Below, piece by piece: positions 1 through 7,948 of a stretch of 47,963 nt of DNA (positions within the stretch are counted from its first letter, which is position 1; the number at the start of each line of letters is the position of its first letter). Below the pieces are notes generated by a model. The model searched no databases. It saw only the letters and a list, made by a program, of their open reading frames with translations, and was not told where the DNA came from. A program made the translations under genes and the position numbers. The DNA comes from an alpha proteobacterium AAP38 (GTDB lineage: Bacteria > Pseudomonadota > Alphaproteobacteria > Azospirillales > Azospirillaceae). The DNA lies in NCBI GenBank assembly GCA_001296005.1, contig LJHR01000031.1:1-47963 (forward strand). The letters are read 5' to 3'.

Positions 1-33
1 GGCGGGTCCCTCGGGACCCGCCGTTTTTCTTTT
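1..33 (+). terminator. Rho-independent terminator of an upstream gene
   Basis: GGCGGGTCC (1-9) pairs perfectly with GGACCCGCC (14-22) around a CTCG loop and is followed by a T-rich run (24-33). The gene it ends lies outside the window. Confidence 0.85.
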
Positions 34-333
34 GGCGGGGATGGTGCCAATGGCTGTAACAAATGAAATATACAACAGTTGTCTGCTCGACAGATTTTGG
101 ATGGTTAAAGAGAAGTGAATTGGTACTTGTTTGGTTCAGTTGTTTTTTGTTTTGTCGTTGCAAAGATTTTTGCAAATTTGAAATCAATGGTGTTAAATAT
201 AACACGACCACTTGATTTGGATTCTTGGATGACGATTATTATTTGATCAACATGCTTCTGCGATGTCTCAATCGCGGCCTTACCACGCCCTCGCCATAGA
301 AGAACCGGCGGGGCGCAATCGGAGAGGCATGCA
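34..333 (+). promoter_or_regulatory. AT-rich leader and promoter region of the TonB-dependent receptor
   Basis: This 300-base gene-free stretch is strikingly AT-rich (about 60-260) compared with the GC-rich genes around it. It holds a perfect inverted repeat GTGTTA-AATA-TAACAC (190-205), a repeated TTGCAAA/TTTGCAAA motif near 157-178, and a plausible -35/-10 pair, TTGCAA and TTAAAT, 17 bases apart (about 170-198). The palindrome would overlap the -10 and is a candidate operator. A good Shine-Dalgarno, GGAGAGG, lies at 321-327. No Fur-box-like sequence was recognised. The promoter assignment is inference. Confidence 0.4.
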
Positions 334-3330
334 ATGACAAAGACGGACAGCAAGACCATACGCGCGCTACGCGGACTTCTGATGCTGGGGGCGGCGGTCG
401 GAATGACGGGCACCGCCATGGCCCAGGACCAGCTTGAAGAGATCGTCGTTACCGGTTCGCGCATCGCGCGCACCAACCTGAATTCCACGGTGCCGTTGAA
501 TGTGGTGGGCGAGACGGAAATCCGCTTCGCCGGTTTCACCAATCTGGCCGATGCCGTGTCCGCCGCGCCGCAACTGGCGCCGGCCCTGAATGGGCAGTCC
601 TCGGGCGGCTTCCTGTTTGTGGGCGGGCAGAGCCGCGTCGATCTGCGCGGCCTGGGTACCAACCGCACGCTGGTGCTGGTGGATGGCAAGCGCCACATCA
701 CGGGCGCGCTCGACAGCTCCGCCGTCGATCTGAACACCATCCCGACCAGCATGGTGCAGCGTACGGAGATCATCACCGGCGGTGCGTCCGCCGTGTACGG
801 TTCAGAGGCCGTGGCCGGCGTGGTCAACGTCCTGCTGCGCAAGGATTTCCAGGGTGTGGAAGTCGACAGCTCCTATGGCATCACCGAACATGGTGACGGG
901 CAGGAGATGCAGCACAGTGCCGTGTTCGGCGCGAAATTCGACGAGGGCAAGGGTTATATCCTGGCCGGCGTGGAATATACCAAGGTCGATAGCGTCCTCG
1001 CTGATGACCGCAACTGGGCCAGCCCCGGCATCACCTTCAACACGCTGGTGACGCCCAATACCTCCATCCAGAACCCGAAGAGCCGTACGGGCCGTGGCGG
1101 TGTGTTCCGCACCCTGGTCGCCAATCCGGGCGCCGGTCCGCTGGCCGCCAACGCGCAGGCCGGCGTGTCGATCGATTTTGAGACGCGGTCGGTTCAGGGT
1201 CTGAATGCCAACTGTCTGGCCCCGCGTAACAACCCGACGGCTGCCACCCCGCTCTGCGATGATCCTTCGTTGGATTACACGTCGATCTATACGACGCTGC
1301 AGGGTGAGAGCGAGCGTCTGCTGGGCCGTGCCTATGGGTCGTACCAGATCAATGATTACGTGAAGATGACGGCGGAAATCGGCGCCGCCAGTGTCGACAG
1401 CTCCAACCCGCGCGCCCAGCCGGCCTTCACGGGCACGGCCTCGTTCCGTCACAATGTTCGTCGTGACAATGCCTTCCTGGCCGGAACCAGCGCGAACGCC
1501 GTCGAACTGCGTCGCATCTTCGACGCCAATGGCCTGACGGCGCCCACCGCGTCGGCGGAACTGTACCGTTTCACGGAAGAATTCGGTCAGCGCGTGATCG
1601 AACAGCAGCGCGACATGATCCGCACCGTGATCGGCTTCGAAGGCGATTTCGAGGCGGGCGACCGCACCGTCAAGTGGGACACCTACTACCAGTACGGCCA
1701 GCTGGACGGTAAGTCGCTGAACCGTGGTCAGTTCAACAAGGACCGCTATGCCCGTCAGCTGGATTCGGTGATCGATCCCGCCACGGGTCGCCCGATCTGC
1801 CGCGACCTGCTGTCCACCGACGCCGGTGTCCGCGCTGCCGCCGCCGGCTGTATCCCGTTCGACTGGTTGAACGGACCCAGCCAGGCCGCCATCGATTACT
1901 CCAAGGCGACCTCCGTCACCATCGGTCAGGCCAGCCAGCAGGTGGCCGCGTTCAACGTGACCACCGACCTGTTCGACCTGCCGGCAGGCCCGCTGGGCAT
2001 CGCCGTCGGTGCCGAGTACCGCGAGGAGAAGTCGGATCAGGAAACCGACAGCGCCACCGCCCAGGGCCTGCTGTTCACCAACGCCATTCCGCGCCGCAAG
2101 GGTGGCTATGACGTTGCCGAATATTACGCCGAAGCGCTGGTCCCGCTGCTGTCCGACATGTTCCTGGCCAAGGAACTGACCCTGGATGGTGCCTATCGCT
2201 GGGCCGATTACAGCACGGTTGGCGGTGTCAGCCAGTGGAAGGTGGGTCTGGATTACACCCCCGTCGATGATATTCGCTTCCGTGGCACCTATTCGGAATC
2301 GGTGCGCGCCCCGAACATCATCGAACTGTATGCCCCCACGGGTGAGAACTTCACGGGCACGCAGCAGGACCCCTGCGACCGTTCCCGTGTCGCCACGCTG
2401 ACCGGTGAGGCCCGAAATATCCGCGTCGCCAACTGCACGCGCGATATCCCCGGCTATAACGCCGCCACGTTCGACAGCAATATCGGCACGGGCCGTTCCT
2501 CCCTGCGCCTTTTGCAGGGCGGCAACGTCAACCTGAATGAGGAAACGGCAGAGACCTTCACTATTGGTACGGTCATTCAGCCGACCTTCCTGGATGGTTT
2601 CTCGGCCACCGTCGATTACTACGACATCAACATCAAGGACGCGATCAACCTGCCGGCCCTGTCGGGCGTGTTCCAGGCCTGCTATGACACGGCCGGCGGC
2701 AGCCCGCTTTGCCAGCTGATCGTGCGTGACCAGACCGGTGCGCGGACCAATGTCGTTGGCGGTGTCGACAGTGTCAGCCTGACCCAGTCCAACATTGCCA
2801 GCTTTAAGAACCGTGGCATCGACTTCTCGGTTGCTTATGGTTTTGACCTGAAGGACATGCTGGACGCGGCCAAGGATGACAGCCGTATCGACCTGAGCCT
2901 CCAGGGTACGCACCTGTTGCAGTACGATTTCGTTGCCCAGGCCGGGCAGGCGGCACGCAAGTATGCCGGTACCGCCGGCACCCCGTCCTGGAAGCTGTCG
3001 GGTACCGCCAGCTATTCCGACGATGTCTTCACCTTCGCCTGGACGACCCGGTTCGAAGACAATCAGGTGGCGGACGAAACCCTGCTGCCGATTGCCGATG
3101 GCCAGCCGCTGCCGCGTATCCCGTTCTACACGGGCGACGTCTGGTACCATGATGTCCGCGTGCTCTATAAGGTCACGCAGGATCTGGTGCTGCGCGCCGG
3201 CGTGCAGAACGTGATGAATGACCGTCCGCCGAACCACCCGACGGTCTATCAGGGTACCGGTAGCGCCACGTCCGGCAACTGGGACAATCGTGGCCGGTTC
3301 TTTTACGCCGGTGTGAATGTGAAGTTTTAA
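334..3330 (+). CDS. TonB-dependent outer membrane receptor
   Basis: A 998-residue outer membrane receptor that should import a substrate across the outer membrane with energy from TonB-ExbBD. It has a cleavable signal peptide ending near residue 30 (GTAMA-QDQ), then a TonB-box-like LEEIVVTGSR at about 34-43, a plug domain to about residue 170 (with the RGLGTNRTLVLVDGKR and GASAVYGSEAVAGVVN-type blocks), and a long beta-barrel ending in the C-terminal aromatic signature VNVKF. The length and the RIART start after the TonB box resemble the large receptors common in alphaproteobacteria, often linked to carbohydrate or oligopeptide uptake rather than siderophores, but the substrate cannot be read from sequence. 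The start is fixed by GGAGAGG seven bases upstream. It is a single-gene unit with its own terminator and no partner transporter beside it. Confidence 0.93.
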   Translation: MTKTDSKTIRALRGLLMLGAAVGMTGTAMAQDQLEEIVVTGSRIARTNLNSTVPLNVVGETEIRFAGFTNLADAVSAAPQLAPALNGQSSGGFLFVGGQSRVDLRGLGTNRTLVLVDGKRHITGALDSSAVDLNTIPTSMVQRTEIITGGASAVYGSEAVAGVVNVLLRKDFQGVEVDSSYGITEHGDGQEMQHSAVFGAKFDEGKGYILAGVEYTKVDSVLADDRNWASPGITFNTLVTPNTSIQNPKSRTGRGGVFRTLVANPGAGPLAANAQAGVSIDFETRSVQGLNANCLAPRNNPTAATPLCDDPSLDYTSIYTTLQGESERLLGRAYGSYQINDYVKMTAEIGAASVDSSNPRAQPAFTGTASFRHNVRRDNAFLAGTSANAVELRRIFDANGLTAPTASAELYRFTEEFGQRVIEQQRDMIRTVIGFEGDFEAGDRTVKWDTYYQYGQLDGKSLNRGQFNKDRYARQLDSVIDPATGRPICRDLLSTDAGVRAAAAGCIPFDWLNGPSQAAIDYSKATSVTIGQASQQVAAFNVTTDLFDLPAGPLGIAVGAEYREEKSDQETDSATAQGLLFTNAIPRRKGGYDVAEYYAEALVPLLSDMFLAKELTLDGAYRWADYSTVGGVSQWKVGLDYTPVDDIRFRGTYSESVRAPNIIELYAPTGENFTGTQQDPCDRSRVATLTGEARNIRVANCTRDIPGYNAATFDSNIGTGRSSLRLLQGGNVNLNEETAETFTIGTVIQPTFLDGFSATVDYYDINIKDAINLPALSGVFQACYDTAGGSPLCQLIVRDQTGARTNVVGGVDSVSLTQSNIASFKNRGIDFSVAYGFDLKDMLDAAKDDSRIDLSLQGTHLLQYDFVAQAGQAARKYAGTAGTPSWKLSGTASYSDDVFTFAWTTRFEDNQVADETLLPIADGQPLPRIPFYTGDVWYHDVRVLYKVTQDLVLRAGVQNVMNDRPPNHPTVYQGTGSATSGNWDNRGRFFYAGVNVKF

Positions 3331-3378
3331 GTTCAAGGGCAGGGGCGGACCCACGCCGCCCGCTGTTTCCATCTTTCA

Positions 3379-3409
3379 GGCCGCGACCTTCCGGGTCGCG
3401 GCCTTTTTT
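3379..3409 (+). terminator. Terminator of the TonB-dependent receptor gene
   Basis: GGCCGCGACC (3379-3388) and GGTCGCGGCC (3394-3403) form a perfect 10-bp stem with a five-base loop, followed by TTTTTT. The T run overlaps the stop codon of the convergent TetR gene. Confidence 0.9.
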
Positions 3410-3998
3410 ATGCAACGATGCCGCGCAGGATCAGGTCGCGGTGCAGGGTGGCCACCTGTTCCGCGGATTTGCGGCCTGACGGCTGGTACCAGGAGCAGAT
3501 GCCGGTCAGCATGGATAAGATGGCATAGGCCGCGATGGTCGGTTCATCCACGCGCAGCGACCCATCCGCGCCCCCCCGGCGCAGGATGTCGATCAGCACG
3601 CCCTCATACTGCTTGCGCAGGCCCACGATCACCGAATGGTTGGGGGCTTCCAGGCTGCGCAATTCCGAATTGGCGATGAACACCTGCTCCCGCCGGGTGA
3701 TATGATACCCGACATGGAAGGCGATGAAGGCTTCAAGCTGCGCCAGGGGTGCGGCCCCCGCCGGTACCGCTTGTTCCACCTCCGCCAGCAGGGTGGTCAT
3801 ATGGTCATGGACCAGATCGAACAGGATGTCCTGCTTGTTGCGGACATGGTTGTAGAGCGACCCCGGCTGGATGCCGACGGCGTCGGCCAGCTGGCGCAGC
3901 GTGATTGCCTCATACCCCTTGCGATAGATCAGGGTCAGCGCCGCCTTGCGGATCGCTTCCATGGTTTTCGGCCCATGGCTGCCGGCGGTACGGGCCAT
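3408..3998 (-). CDS. TetR/AcrR family regulator, probable regulator of the liu operon
   Basis: A 196-residue TetR-type repressor. The N-terminal helix-turn-helix lies at about residues 30-52 (TLRQLADAVGIQPGSLYNHV), followed by an all-helical ligand-binding domain. The start at 3998 has GAGAGG six to seven bases upstream; a TTG one codon earlier is less likely. The gene is divergent from isovaleryl-CoA dehydrogenase across about 200 bases that hold two inverted repeats, so autoregulation and repression of the leucine-catabolic operon by an acyl-CoA ligand is the natural inference. Many bacteria use a MerR-type LiuR for this job, so a TetR-type controller would be a lineage variant. The regulatory role is inferred from position only. 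Confidence 0.85.
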   Translation of the reverse strand: MARTAGSHGPKTMEAIRKAALTLIYRKGYEAITLRQLADAVGIQPGSLYNHVRNKQDILFDLVHDHMTTLLAEVEQAVPAGAAPLAQLEAFIAFHVGYHITRREQVFIANSELRSLEAPNHSVIVGLRKQYEGVLIDILRRGGADGSLRVDEPTIAAYAILSMLTGICSWYQPSGRKSAEQVATLHRDLILRGIVA

Positions 3999-4083
3999 CA
4001 ACGGCCTCTCTTCATTGACAGAATCATCCTTGGCGCAAACTGCGGCGGGGAAGGGGGTGCCGTCAACCGGAATTCACGCATGC

Positions 4084-4107
4084 ATCCTGCGGCGAGGCTC
4101 GCAGGAT
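4084..4107. promoter_or_regulatory. Inverted repeat in the TetR-liu intergenic region
   Basis: ATCCTGCG (4084-4091) and CGCAGGAT (4100-4107) are perfect 8-bp arms around an 8-base spacer. It could be an operator or a leader hairpin. Role not established. Confidence 0.35.
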
Positions 4108-4142
4108 TCCTTGTTGAAATGGCCAATAAAAAAACGTATGAC

Positions 4143-4156
4143 CGTTTCTATAAACG
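4143..4156. promoter_or_regulatory. Candidate TetR operator upstream of ivd
   Basis: CGTTT-CTAT-AAACG is a perfect inverted repeat about 40 bases before the ivd start, in an AT-rich patch suited to a promoter. TetR proteins usually bind short palindromes of this kind next to their own gene. Inference from symmetry and position. Confidence 0.4.
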
Positions 4157-4197
4157 CCCCTGATCCGGGCTGACAATCAAGAGAGGATGCCCCGCAC

Positions 4198-5370
4198 ATG
4201 CTGCGCAACAGCCTGCCCCTGTTCGATTTCGGCCTTGGTGAGACGGCGGACGCGCTGCGCGATGCCGTGGCGTGCTTTTCGGCGGATGAGATTGCGCCGC
4301 GCGCGGCGGAGATCGACCGCACCGATCAGTTCCCCATGGACCTGTGGAAGAAGATGGGCGACCTGGGTGTGCTGGGCGTGACAGCGGAAGAGGAATATGG
4401 CGGTGCCGGCATGGGCTATATCGAGCATATGGTGGCGATGGAGGAAATCTCCCGCGCCTCGGCTTCGGTCGGCCTGTCCTATGGCGCGCATTCCAATCTC
4501 TGCGTCAACCAGATCCGCCTGAACGGCAATGCCGACCAGAAGGGCCGCTACCTGCCCAAGCTGATCAGCGGCGATTTCGTGGGCGCCCTGGCGATGAGCG
4601 AGCCGGGGGCCGGTTCGGACGTCGTGTCCATGCGCCTGCGCGCCGACAAGAAGGGTGATCGCTACGTCCTGAACGGCACCAAGATGTGGATCACCAACGG
4701 GCCAGACGCCGACGTCCTGGTCGTCTATGCCAAGACCGATCCCGAGGCTGGCCCGCGCGGCATCACGGCCTTCCTGGTGGAAAAGGGCTTCAAGGGTTTC
4801 TCCGTCGCGCAGAAGCTGGACAAGCTGGGCATGCGCGGCAGCCACACGGGCGAACTGGTGTTCGAGGATTGCGAAATCCCGGAAGAGAATGTACTGGGTC
4901 GCTTGAATGGCGGTGTCGGAGTGCTGATGTCCGGCCTGGATTATGAACGTGCGGTTCTGGCTGCCGGCCCGCTGGGCATCATGCAGGCCTGCATGGATGT
5001 GGTTGTGCCCTATATTCATGAGCGCAAGCAGTTCGGGCAGTCGATTGGCGAGTTCCAGCTGATCCAGGGTAAGGTGGCGGACATGTATGTCGCGCTGAAT
5101 TCCTGCCGCGCCTATGTTTATGCCGTCGGTCGTGCGGCGGATGCCAAGCGCATCACCCGTAAGGACGCCGCCGGTGCCATCCTGCTGGCTGCCGAAAAGG
5201 CGACGCAGCTGGCCCTGGACGCCATCCAGATCCTTGGCGGCAACGGCTATATCAACGAATACCCGACGGGCCGCCTGCTGCGCGACGCCAAGCTGTACGA
5301 AATCGGCGCCGGTACCAGCGAAATCCGCCGCATGCTGATCGGGCGCGAGCTGTTCAAGGAAACGGCGTAA
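4198..5370 (+). CDS. ivd: Isovaleryl-CoA dehydrogenase
   Basis: FAD-dependent acyl-CoA dehydrogenase oxidising isovaleryl-CoA to 3-methylcrotonyl-CoA, the first committed step of leucine breakdown after the branched-chain dehydrogenase. At 390 residues it has the usual length. Visible family blocks are [12 protein letters not shown] (95-106), the substrate/FAD signature [12 protein letters not shown] (131-142), MWITNG (163-168) and the C-terminal [13 protein letters not shown] and [16 protein letters not shown] blocks. The catalytic base sits in GLDYERAVL as Glu250; this Glu position separates isovaleryl-CoA dehydrogenase from most other family members, which use a more C-terminal Glu. The start at 4198 is preferred over an ATG at 4187 because the latter directly abuts the GAGAGG ribosome binding site. 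First gene of the liu operon. Confidence 0.95.
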   Translation: MLRNSLPLFDFGLGETADALRDAVACFSADEIAPRAAEIDRTDQFPMDLWKKMGDLGVLGVTAEEEYGGAGMGYIEHMVAMEEISRASASVGLSYGAHSNLCVNQIRLNGNADQKGRYLPKLISGDFVGALAMSEPGAGSDVVSMRLRADKKGDRYVLNGTKMWITNGPDADVLVVYAKTDPEAGPRGITAFLVEKGFKGFSVAQKLDKLGMRGSHTGELVFEDCEIPEENVLGRLNGGVGVLMSGLDYERAVLAAGPLGIMQACMDVVVPYIHERKQFGQSIGEFQLIQGKVADMYVALNSCRAYVYAVGRAADAKRITRKDAAGAILLAAEKATQLALDAIQILGGNGYINEYPTGRLLRDAKLYEIGAGTSEIRRMLIGRELFKETA

Positions 5371-5402
5371 CAGCTGACGCAATTTCTTTTCGTTACCCCT
5401 GT

Positions 5403-5524
5403 CGTCATCCCGGCGAAAGCCGGGACCCAGGGGCCCCAGGCACCACCATTTCCCCTTGCCACCAGCGACGCTGCCGAAAGGTTGGGCGCTTGGCCCCTGG
5501 GTCCCGGCTTTCGCCGGGATGACG
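5403..5524. repeat. Long palindromic intergenic repeat with two GAAA/TTTC hairpins, copy 1
   Basis: Perfect 33-bp inverted arms (5403-5435 and 5492-5524) flank a 56-base centre. Each arm is itself a hairpin: CCCGGC-GAAA-GCCGGG in the left arm and its complement in the right. It fills most of the ivd-mccB gap, so it is transcribed within the operon. A second, diverged family member lies at 25789-25860. Short open frames across it, with peptides of the PAFAGMT type, are artefacts of the repeat. Likely a REP/MITE-like dispersed element. Confidence 0.85.
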
Positions 5525-5555
5525 GGAAAGGGGAAGAAACGATCGCGAGGCGCCC

Positions 5556-7163
5556 ATGCCTGTCCTTCCCACCAACATCGACACGCGCAGCCCGGCTTTT
5601 GCCGAGAACGCGGCCTCCATGAAGGCGCAGGTGGATGATCTGCGCGCCACGATCGGGCGGATCAGCCTGGGCGGCGGGGAGAAGGCCATGGCCAAGCATC
5701 TGGCGCGTGGCAAGCTCAGCCCCCGCGACCGGGTACGCACCCTGCTGGACCCCGGCACCCCGTTCCTGGAATTCAGCCAACTGGCCGCCTATCAGGTCTA
5801 TGCCGATGACGTGCCGGCGGCCGGCATCATCACCGGTATCGGGCGCGTCAATGGTCAGGAATGTGTGGTGGTGGCCAATGACGCGACGGTCAAGGGCGGC
5901 ACCTATTATCCGCTGACCGTGAAGAAGCATCTGCGGGCGCAGGATATCGCGCGGGAGAACAATCTGCCCTGCGTCTATCTGGTCGATAGCGGCGGGGCCA
6001 ACCTGCCCAACCAGGACGAGGTTTTCCCTGACCGCGACCATTTCGGCCGCATCTTCTATAATCAGGCCACGCTCTCGGCCAATGGCGTGCCGCAGATCGC
6101 GGTGGTCATGGGTTCCTGCACGGCGGGCGGTGCCTATGTGCCTGCCATGGCGGATGAAAGCATCATCGTCAAGAACCAGGGCACGATCTTCCTGGGCGGT
6201 CCGCCGCTGGTGAAGGCCGCGACGGGCGAGGTTGTGTCAGCGGAAGATCTGGGCGGCGGCGATGTGCATACCCGCATTTCCGGCGTGGCCGACCATCTGG
6301 CCAGCGATGATGGCCATGCCCTGGGCATCGCACGCCGCATCGTGGGCAACCTGAACCGGGTGAAGGCCCCGGAGGTTGATATCAAGCCGGCTCGCGAACC
6401 GCTCTACAGCGCCGACGATATCTACGGCATCATCCCCACCGACACGCGCAAGCCCTATGATGTCCGCGAGATCATCGCCCGTATCGTGGATGGCTCCGAA
6501 CTGGATGAGTTCAAGGCCAATTACGGCACCACCCTAGTCTGCGGCTTTGCCCGCCTGTGGGGCATGCCCGTCGGCATCATCGCCAATAACGGCATCCTGT
6601 TCAGCGAAAGTGCGGTCAAGGGTGCGCATTTCATTGAACTGTGCTGCCAGCGCAAGATCCCGCTGCTGTTCTTGCAGAACATCACCGGCTTCATGGTGGG
6701 CCGCAAGTACGAGAATGCGGGCATCGCCAAGGACGGGGCCAAGCTGGTGACGGCGGTGGCCTGCGCCAATGTGCCGAAGATCACCCTGATCATCGGCGGC
6801 AGCTTCGGGGCCGGCAATTACGGCATGTGTGGCCGCGCCTACAGCCCCCGCTTCCTCTATATGTGGCCCAATGCCCGCATCTCCGTGATGGGCGGGGAGC
6901 AGGCGGCCACCGTGCTGGCCACCGTCCGTCGTGACGGGATGGAGGCTGCCGGCAAGGAATGGAGTGCGGAGGAGGAGGCTGCCTTCAAGGCCCCGATCCG
7001 CGACCAGTATGAAAAACAGGGCCACCCCTATTACGCCTCTGCCCGCCTCTGGGATGATGGTGTCATCGACCCGGCGGATACGCGGTCGGTGCTGGGCCTG
7101 TCGCTGTCGGCGGCGCTGAACGCGCCCATTCCGCCGGCGAAGTTCGGCGTGTTCCGGATGTGA
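5556..7163 (+). CDS. mccB: 3-methylcrotonyl-CoA carboxylase, beta (carboxyltransferase) subunit
   Basis: The 535-residue carboxyltransferase subunit of the biotin enzyme that converts 3-methylcrotonyl-CoA to 3-methylglutaconyl-CoA. It has two crotonase-like carboxyltransferase halves: the N-terminal acyl-CoA half includes [17 protein letters not shown] at about 183-199, and the C-terminal half includes [13 protein letters not shown] at about 373-385 and the glycine-rich [17 protein letters not shown] block at about 416-432. Length and blocks fit MccB rather than propionyl-CoA carboxylase beta. The start is supported by GCGAGG just upstream (5545-5550). Its stop overlaps the next gene (TGATG), so translation is probably coupled. 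It works with the alpha subunit encoded at 7945. Confidence 0.95.
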   Translation: MPVLPTNIDTRSPAFAENAASMKAQVDDLRATIGRISLGGGEKAMAKHLARGKLSPRDRVRTLLDPGTPFLEFSQLAAYQVYADDVPAAGIITGIGRVNGQECVVVANDATVKGGTYYPLTVKKHLRAQDIARENNLPCVYLVDSGGANLPNQDEVFPDRDHFGRIFYNQATLSANGVPQIAVVMGSCTAGGAYVPAMADESIIVKNQGTIFLGGPPLVKAATGEVVSAEDLGGGDVHTRISGVADHLASDDGHALGIARRIVGNLNRVKAPEVDIKPAREPLYSADDIYGIIPTDTRKPYDVREIIARIVDGSELDEFKANYGTTLVCGFARLWGMPVGIIANNGILFSESAVKGAHFIELCCQRKIPLLFLQNITGFMVGRKYENAGIAKDGAKLVTAVACANVPKITLIIGGSFGAGNYGMCGRAYSPRFLYMWPNARISVMGGEQAATVLATVRRDGMEAAGKEWSAEEEAAFKAPIRDQYEKQGHPYYASARLWDDGVIDPADTRSVLGLSLSAALNAPIPPAKFGVFRM

Positions 7164-7948
7164 TGGGGGCGGCCATGATCCTGACCGATATTGACGCGCG
7201 CGGGGTGGCGACCGTCACCCTGAACCGCCCGGAAATCCACAATGCCTTCAACGATGAAGTCATTGCGGAATTGACCCGCATTTTCCGCGATCTGGGGGCG
7301 AACCCGGTTGTGCGCATCGTGGTGCTGCGCGGTGCGGGCAAAAGCTTTTCCGCCGGGGGCGACCTGAACTGGATGCGCCGCATGGCCGGCTATAGCCGGG
7401 TGGAGAACCTGACTGATGCCCTCGGTCTGGCCACCATGCTGCGCACCCTGAACGAGTTGCCGAAACCGACCATCGCCGTCATCCATGGCCATTGCTTTGC
7501 CGGTGCTGTGGGGCTTGTCGCGGCTTGCGATATCGCAATCGCCGCCGATCCGGTGCAGTTTGCCCTGACAGAGGTGCGGCTGGGCCTGATCCCCGCCACC
7601 ATCGGCCCCTATGTCGTGGCCGCCATGGGCGCACGCGCCTGCCGCCGCTACTTCCTGACCGCAGAGCGGTTTGGCGTGGCCGAGGCGCATCGGCTGGGTC
7701 TGGTGCATGAGGTGGTGGGTCAGGATGATCTGGACGCCGCCGCCGAACGCCATATCGACAATCTGCTGCTGGCCGGGCCAATGGCGCTGGGCGCGGCGAA
7801 GGATTTGATCCGCGCCGTCGATGGCCCGGTCACCGACGAAACGGTCGCCGATACTGCCGCCCGCATCGCCGATGCACGGTCGGGTGATGAGGGCCGCGAG
7901 GGCCTGTCCGCCTTCTTTGACAAGCGCAAGCCGGGATGGGTGAAATGA
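7163..7948 (+). CDS. liuC: Methylglutaconyl-CoA hydratase (enoyl-CoA hydratase family)
   Basis: A crotonase-fold hydratase of 261 residues, placed between the two carboxylase subunits exactly as in known liu operons, so it most likely hydrates 3-methylglutaconyl-CoA to HMG-CoA. The oxyanion-hole segments are visible as SAGGDLNW (63-70) and HGHCFAGAVGLVAACD (108-123), followed by FALTEVRLGLIPATIGPY. The start is not certain: ATG 7163 overlaps the mccB stop, GTG 7160 is in frame, and ATG 7175 has a G-rich stretch upstream and would give MILTDIDARG. The stop overlaps the next ATG (ATGA). Assignment beyond the enoyl-CoA hydratase family rests on operon context. Confidence 0.9.
   Translation: MGAAMILTDIDARGVATVTLNRPEIHNAFNDEVIAELTRIFRDLGANPVVRIVVLRGAGKSFSAGGDLNWMRRMAGYSRVENLTDALGLATMLRTLNELPKPTIAVIHGHCFAGAVGLVAACDIAIAADPVQFALTEVRLGLIPATIGPYVVAAMGARACRRYFLTAERFGVAEAHRLGLVHEVVGQDDLDAAAERHIDNLLLAGPMALGAAKDLIRAVDGPVTDETVADTAARIADARSGDEGREGLSAFFDKRKPGWVK

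Noticed and set aside
802-3372. An 856-codon open frame opposite the first TonB-dependent receptor
   Set aside because: It is antisense to a clearly recognisable receptor; its Arg/Gly/His-rich composition is typical of GC-rich shadow frames and it shows no domain.
4187-4381. ATG at 4187 as the start of a separate small gene
   Set aside because: It abuts the ribosome binding site and is out of frame with ivd, whose start at 4198 is well spaced.
5371-6041. A minus-strand frame across the ivd-mccB gap
   Set aside because: It translates the palindromic repeat (PAFAGMT-type peptides) and continues antisense to mccB.
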